Part shown: in pieces, positions 27,835 to 32,142 of the stretch
Numbering within the stretch: position 1 is the stretch's first letter
How the letters are laid out: the number at the start of each line of letters is the position of its first letter
NCBI GenBank assembly: GCA_003246935.1
Contig: QKCF01000474.1
Location: 1 to 32,142 of the forward strand
Length of the DNA stretch: 32,142 bases
Direction: 5' to 3'
Source of the DNA: Sunxiuqinia sp.
GTDB taxonomy: Bacteria > Bacteroidota > Bacteroidia > Bacteroidales > Prolixibacteraceae
Made by a program: the position numbers and the translations under genes
Notes under the pieces: model-generated
Database searches by the model: none
Told to the model about the DNA's origin: nothing
What the model saw: the letters and a program-made list of their open reading frames with translations, nothing else

Positions 27835-29283
27835 ATGTTTAACTTCAAAGCTATAATAAAGATTCTCGGATTCTTATTAATCGTTGAAGGCGCATTTATG
27901 CTGATTTCGATGCTGGTTGCAATTCTTTACAGTGGCCCCGATGTATCGCCTTTATTAAACTCTGCATTAATAACGCTGGGCGTTGGCGGACTTACTGTCG
28001 GTGCAATGTTCAAAGCTGAAAAAAGAATCAGCAAAAATGATGGGTTCATCATTGTTAGTCTGGTTTGGATCGTTTTCTCATTTTTCGGAAGCTTACCCTA
28101 CCTGCTCAGCCATTCGATGCCAAGTCTTAGCGACGCTTTTTTCGAAACTATGTCCGGCTTTACAACCACCGGGTCATCTATATTAAATGATATTGAAGCC
28201 CTGCCACATGGAATTTTATTTTGGCGAAGCTTGACTCAATGGCTCGGAGGAATGGGAATCATCGTATTGTCTTTGGCAATCCTTCCGGTGTTTGGTATCG
28301 GCGGTATGCAGCTGTTTGCGGCCGAAGTTCCCGGTCCTGTTCCGGACAAGCTGAACCCTCGCATCCAGCAGACTGCAAAAAACCTGTGGGCGATCTATGT
28401 GTTGTTTACATTGGCAGAAGCACTGCTATTATGGCTCGGGGGAATGACTTTTTTCGATGCCATCAACCATTCTTTTACAACCATGGCAACCGGAGGTTAT
28501 TCCACAAAGCAAGCATCTATCGCATACTGGGATTCTCCGTTCATCCAATATGTCATCATTTTCTTCATGTTTATTGCCGGTACCAATTTCACGTTAAGCT
28601 ATAGCGCCTTTACCGGTAAGTTCGATAAGGTTTATAAAAATGAAGAATTCAAATATTACGTTCTGTTTATCGTCATTTTTACAGCGATTATATTCTCAGG
28701 CTTGTTGCTGACAACGCAGCTTGGTTACGAACAAGCATTCCGCGACACCTTATTTCAAGTTGTGTCCATCATCACGACAACAGGCTATGCTACGGCCGAC
28801 TACCTCACTTGGATTCCATTCCTGATGGTATTGATTTTCACCTTGTTTTTCTTCGGTGGTAGCGCCGGATCAACAGGTGGTGGTATCAAAATCATGCGGA
28901 TTGTTCTCCTTCTGAAAAACAGCTACTACGAGTTGCGTCGATTGTTGCATCCCAATGCGGTAATCCCTGTGCGTTTTAACAAGCGTTCTGTTTCGGAGCA
29001 AATTATCACCAACGTACTCGCTTTTTTCATGATCTATTTAATCATTTTCTTCGTGAGTACCATTGCGTTTACGCTGATTGAACCTGATTTGAACTCATCG
29101 ATGGGAGCTGTTGCTACCTGTCTGGGAAATATTGGACCAGGTTTGGGTAAATTTGGCCCTGCCGAAAACTTCTCTCAGGTTCCGGCAATTGGAAAATGGT
29201 TCCTGTCGTTCTTAATGTTACTAGGCCGCTTAGAACTCTTTACCGTGTTGGTATTATTCTCTCCTGCATTCTGGAAGAAGTAA
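27835..29283 (+). CDS. trkH: Trk potassium uptake protein TrkH
   Basis: Start MFNFKAIIKILGFLLIVEGAFML; selectivity-filter-like motifs FTTTGSSI, MATGGYST, TTTGYAT; GSAGSTGGGIKIMR. Confidence 0.94.
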   Translation: MFNFKAIIKILGFLLIVEGAFMLISMLVAILYSGPDVSPLLNSALITLGVGGLTVGAMFKAEKRISKNDGFIIVSLVWIVFSFFGSLPYLLSHSMPSLSDAFFETMSGFTTTGSSILNDIEALPHGILFWRSLTQWLGGMGIIVLSLAILPVFGIGGMQLFAAEVPGPVPDKLNPRIQQTAKNLWAIYVLFTLAEALLLWLGGMTFFDAINHSFTTMATGGYSTKQASIAYWDSPFIQYVIIFFMFIAGTNFTLSYSAFTGKFDKVYKNEEFKYYVLFIVIFTAIIFSGLLLTTQLGYEQAFRDTLFQVVSIITTTGYATADYLTWIPFLMVLIFTLFFFGGSAGSTGGGIKIMRIVLLLKNSYYELRRLLHPNAVIPVRFNKRSVSEQIITNVLAFFMIYLIIFFVSTIAFTLIEPDLNSSMGAVATCLGNIGPGLGKFGPAENFSQVPAIGKWFLSFLMLLGRLELFTVLVLFSPAFWKK

Positions 29284-29393
29284 AACTTCTGTTTTTTGAA
29301 GCCGATTTCACAAACGACTAAAGCGTAGAATTATTGGCTCATCCCTTGACTATTCGTGAGTGCTTCGTAGTATTCGCAAAATCATGAATAATC

Positions 29394-30014
29394 TTAGAGC
29401 TCGACCTTGCCTTTTCCTTGACGGGTCACTTCCGGCTCCCCTGAAGTACAATCAATAACGGTAGAGGGAATATTCCCGCCAAATCCACCATCGATCACCA
29501 AGTCAACCAGTTTCTCAAATTTTTCGTCAATCAACTCCGGGTCTGTAGTATACTCCACAATCTCATCCTCATCCTTTACTGATGTAGACAAGATCGGATT
29601 CCCCAGTTCACGCACAATGGCCTGAATAATTGAATTATCGGGAACACGAATACCAACAGTCTTTTTCTTTCCCTTAAAATACTTGGGCACCTGATTATTG
29701 GCTTCTAGAATAAATGTAAAGGGACCGGGCAAGCATCGACGAATCAACTTAAAAATGTGGTTTGGAATAGGCTTGGCATAAGTTGCCAGATGACTTAAGT
29801 CACTGCAAATAAACGAAAAGTTCGACTTGGCAACATCAACACCCTTGATTCTTGCAACTCTTTCAACAGCCTTGGCATTGGTAATATCGCACCCAATCCC
29901 GTAAATTGTATCGGTTGGATATATGATAATACCACCATCACGCAGAACCTCGACAACCCGCATGATTTCCCGCTCATTCGGATTTTCATCGTAAATTTTA
30001 ACAAGCATTTGCAA
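29394..30014 (-). CDS. L-threonylcarbamoyladenylate synthase (Sua5/YciO/YrdC family)
   Basis: GGIIIYPTDTIYGIGCDITNAKAVERVARIKG...LPGPFTFILEAN...VGIRVPDNSIIQAIVRELGNPILSTSV. Confidence 0.92.
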   Translation of the reverse strand: MQMLVKIYDENPNEREIMRVVEVLRDGGIIIYPTDTIYGIGCDITNAKAVERVARIKGVDVAKSNFSFICSDLSHLATYAKPIPNHIFKLIRRCLPGPFTFILEANNQVPKYFKGKKKTVGIRVPDNSIIQAIVRELGNPILSTSVKDEDEIVEYTTDPELIDEKFEKLVDLVIDGGFGGNIPSTVIDCTSGEPEVTRQGKGKVEL

Positions 30015-30091
30015 GAGTTTTAAAAACAGTTAAATGTAACCCAAATTTATGGAGGCCTCAAATAAATTCCCGAAATTCGCCATTCATTAGA

Positions 30092-30760
30092 ATGAAAATG
30101 GATAGAGAAATCATTTTGACAGAAGACGGTTCACACACCTTATATGTACCCGAATTGAACGAACATTTTCATTCAGTTCACGGGGCGATACAGGAGTCAA
30201 TGCACGTCTTTATTAAAAACGGGCTGTTTAAATCTGTAAAACAAGAGCTTTGCATTTTTGAAGTAGGGTTTGGAACCGGATTAAATGCACTGCTGACTTT
30301 GGCAAACAAGGGAGATAAAACCATTCACTATTATAGTATTGAAAAATACCCGCTGAAGCCGGAAGAGTATTCATTGTTAAACTTCACCCAACAGTTGCCT
30401 GAAAGTTTATCTCAACAGTTTGAACTAATGCATCAATCAGAATGGAACAGTGCCCAACAAATTGAGCGCGGATTTCAACTGACTAAGATAGATGCCGACC
30501 TGACCATTTTCAACTTTGACGTACTTCCCAAATTCGATTTGGTCTATTTTGATGCCTTTGCACCAAACAAGCAACCGACGATGTGGGACGAAAACTTGTT
30601 TGCCAAAATTGCTGCCCATACGAATGCGGGTGGATTATTTGTAACTTACTGTGCACAAGGTGAAGTACGGAGAAAACTAATGCGAAGCGGCTTCGAAATG
30701 CAACGAGTACCAGGCCCTCCTGGCAAAAAGGAAATGTTATTCGGGGAGAAACCTGCATAG
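30092..30760 (+). CDS. mnmD: tRNA 5-methylaminomethyl-2-thiouridine methyltransferase MnmD-like
   Basis: IFEVGFGTGLNALLTL...YFDAFAPNKQPTMWDENLFAKIAAHTNAGGLFVTYCAQGEVRRKLMRSGFEMQRVPGPPGKKEML. Confidence 0.9.
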   Translation: MKMDREIILTEDGSHTLYVPELNEHFHSVHGAIQESMHVFIKNGLFKSVKQELCIFEVGFGTGLNALLTLANKGDKTIHYYSIEKYPLKPEEYSLLNFTQQLPESLSQQFELMHQSEWNSAQQIERGFQLTKIDADLTIFNFDVLPKFDLVYFDAFAPNKQPTMWDENLFAKIAAHTNAGGLFVTYCAQGEVRRKLMRSGFEMQRVPGPPGKKEMLFGEKPA

Positions 30761-30814
30761 ATTAAGTCAGTTCGAAAAATTACCCTATCTTCGTAGCTCA
30801 TAAAAAAATAGAAT

Positions 30815-31426
30815 ATGTCAGAACAAAACGAAAACAAACGATTGGAAGATTTCAGCTATGCTCTTGGATTGAGCATTGCAAGCAATCTAATTCAGTCGGG
30901 TGTAAAAACAGTTGACCCGGAAAATTTCATGAATGCGATTGAAGATGCATTTACCGGCAAGCAACCTAAGTTAAGCGTACAGCAAGCCAATCAAATTCTG
31001 CAGGACTTCATGGCTGAACAACAAAGCGGAGAAGCGACTCAAAACCTGGAAGCAGGTGTTAAATTCTTAGCCGAAAATCAAAAAGATCCTGAGGTTACAG
31101 AAACTGTGAGCGGCCTACAATATAAAGTATTGGTTGACGGCGATGGTGAAAAGCCATCAGCAACCGACGAAGTGCGTTGCCACTACCACGGTACATTAAT
31201 CGACGGAACGGTATTCGATAGCTCAGTACAACGTGGCGAACCTGCGACATTCCCTGTAAACGGCGTTATTCAAGGATGGGTTGAAGCCCTTCAACTGATG
31301 TCGGTAGGATCAAAATGGCGTTTGTATATTCCATCGGACTTGGCTTATGGTGAACGTGGCGCAGGTGGTGCTATTGGTCCAAACAGCACGCTTATTTTCG
31401 ATGTCGAATTATTGGAAATTGTCTAA
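30815..31426 (+). CDS. FKBP-type peptidyl-prolyl cis-trans isomerase, no signal peptide
   Basis: SGLQYKVLVDGDGEKPSATDEVRCHYHGTLIDGTVFDSSVQRGEPATFPVNGVIQGWVEALQLMSVGSKWRLYIPSDLAYGERGAG. Confidence 0.93.
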   Translation: MSEQNENKRLEDFSYALGLSIASNLIQSGVKTVDPENFMNAIEDAFTGKQPKLSVQQANQILQDFMAEQQSGEATQNLEAGVKFLAENQKDPEVTETVSGLQYKVLVDGDGEKPSATDEVRCHYHGTLIDGTVFDSSVQRGEPATFPVNGVIQGWVEALQLMSVGSKWRLYIPSDLAYGERGAGGAIGPNSTLIFDVELLEIV

Positions 31427-31447
31427 TATTACCTTAACAAATTGAAT

Positions 31448-32142
31448 ATGAATTTTAAACCTGTTCTTGTGGCAATTGCTGCAGTAACTGCATTTACAGC
31501 ATGCCAGCCTAGTGGTCATTCTCCTGCGAAACTGACTACAAACATCGATTCAACAAGCTATGCTTTAGGTGTTGTAATCGGAGATATGGAAAAACAACGT
31601 ATCGACGCGACTCCTGGGACGAAAGACCTTGATATGGATGTTCTTCTTTCTGCTTTAACTGAAAAATTAAAAGGAGAAGAAACGCAAATGACTCCGGATG
31701 ATGCACGCAAAGTAATTCAAACATATTTTGCAGAAGCATCAAAAACCGAAGCTACAGAAAACCAGAAAAAAGGCGAAGATTTCCTGGCTGCTAACAAAGA
31801 AAAACCGGGTATTACAACAACCGAAAGTGGTCTTCAATATGAAGTATTGGTTGAAGGTACAGGCCCAAAACCAACTTTAGACGACAAAGTGAAATGTCAC
31901 TATACAGGTACACTGATTGACGGAACTGTTTTCGACAGCTCTGTTGAGCGTGGCGAACCTGCAGAATTCCCCGTTAAAGGCGTAATCAAAGGTTGGACAG
32001 AAGCCCTTCAAATGATGCCTGTTGGTTCAAAATGGAAATTGTATGTTCCTTCAGAGCTTGCATACGGTGAGCGTGGTGCAGGACAAGACATTGCACCAAA
32101 CTCAGCATTGATTTTCGAAGTTGAATTACTTGAAATTGAGAA
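31448..32142 (+). CDS. FKBP-type peptidyl-prolyl cis-trans isomerase lipoprotein, 3' end truncated by window
   Basis: MNFKPVLVAIAAVTAFTACQPSG (lipobox FTAC)...SGLQYEVLVEGTGPKPTLDDKVKCHYTGTLIDGTVFDSSVERGEPAEFPVKGVIKGWTEALQMMPVGSKWKLYVPSELAYGERGAG. Open to the window end. Confidence 0.92.
   Translation, partial: MNFKPVLVAIAAVTAFTACQPSGHSPAKLTTNIDSTSYALGVVIGDMEKQRIDATPGTKDLDMDVLLSALTEKLKGEETQMTPDDARKVIQTYFAEASKTEATENQKKGEDFLAANKEKPGITTTESGLQYEVLVEGTGPKPTLDDKVKCHYTGTLIDGTVFDSSVERGEPAEFPVKGVIKGWTEALQMMPVGSKWKLYVPSELAYGERGAGQDIAPNSALIFEVELLEIE

Noticed and set aside
1-32142. CRISPR array, tRNA/rRNA genes, prophage or transposon
   Set aside because: No regularly spaced direct repeats, no tRNA/rRNA-like sequence recognised, and no transposase, integrase or phage structural genes among the ORFs.

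Overview
The window is a chromosomal segment from a Bacteroidota bacterium, judged by TAnnTTTG -7 promoter boxes and by gene content. Most of it is housekeeping: ygiQ, a TPR protein, a GFA-fold protein, a TlpA-like thioredoxin lipoprotein, pabB/pabC-like genes, DUF1015-serA-serC, a comB-like phosphatase gene, gcvT, an Hpt protein, clpB, ppdK, ruvX, def, comEC, trkA/trkH, a Sua5/YrdC family gene, mnmD and tandem FKBP genes. The most unusual signal is intergenic: a three-copy family of apparent ~80-90 nt minus-strand small RNAs (about 2346-2434, 19013-19092, 19175-19261). Each copy has a TAnnTTTG-type -7 box, upstream TTAAC-N14-GTTAAC-N12 boxes at identical spacing in all three, a conserved core, and an intrinsic terminator with one compensatory base-pair change. 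The core is the reverse complement of what looks like a translation-initiation region (AAACTAACCAAA..CTAT..ATGAAAAAA), which suggests trans-acting repression of SusC/TonB-receptor-type mRNAs, similar to the FopS sRNAs of Bacteroides thetaiotaomicron. A second theme is a cluster of frame-disrupting lesions in otherwise well-conserved genes: clpB (~5 bp lost), def (~23 bp lost), a DedA-like gene (1-nt shift plus a nonsense codon) and an acidic-tail protein with no canonical start. These need a check against reads. All homology calls are from recognition of the translated sequence; no searches were run.
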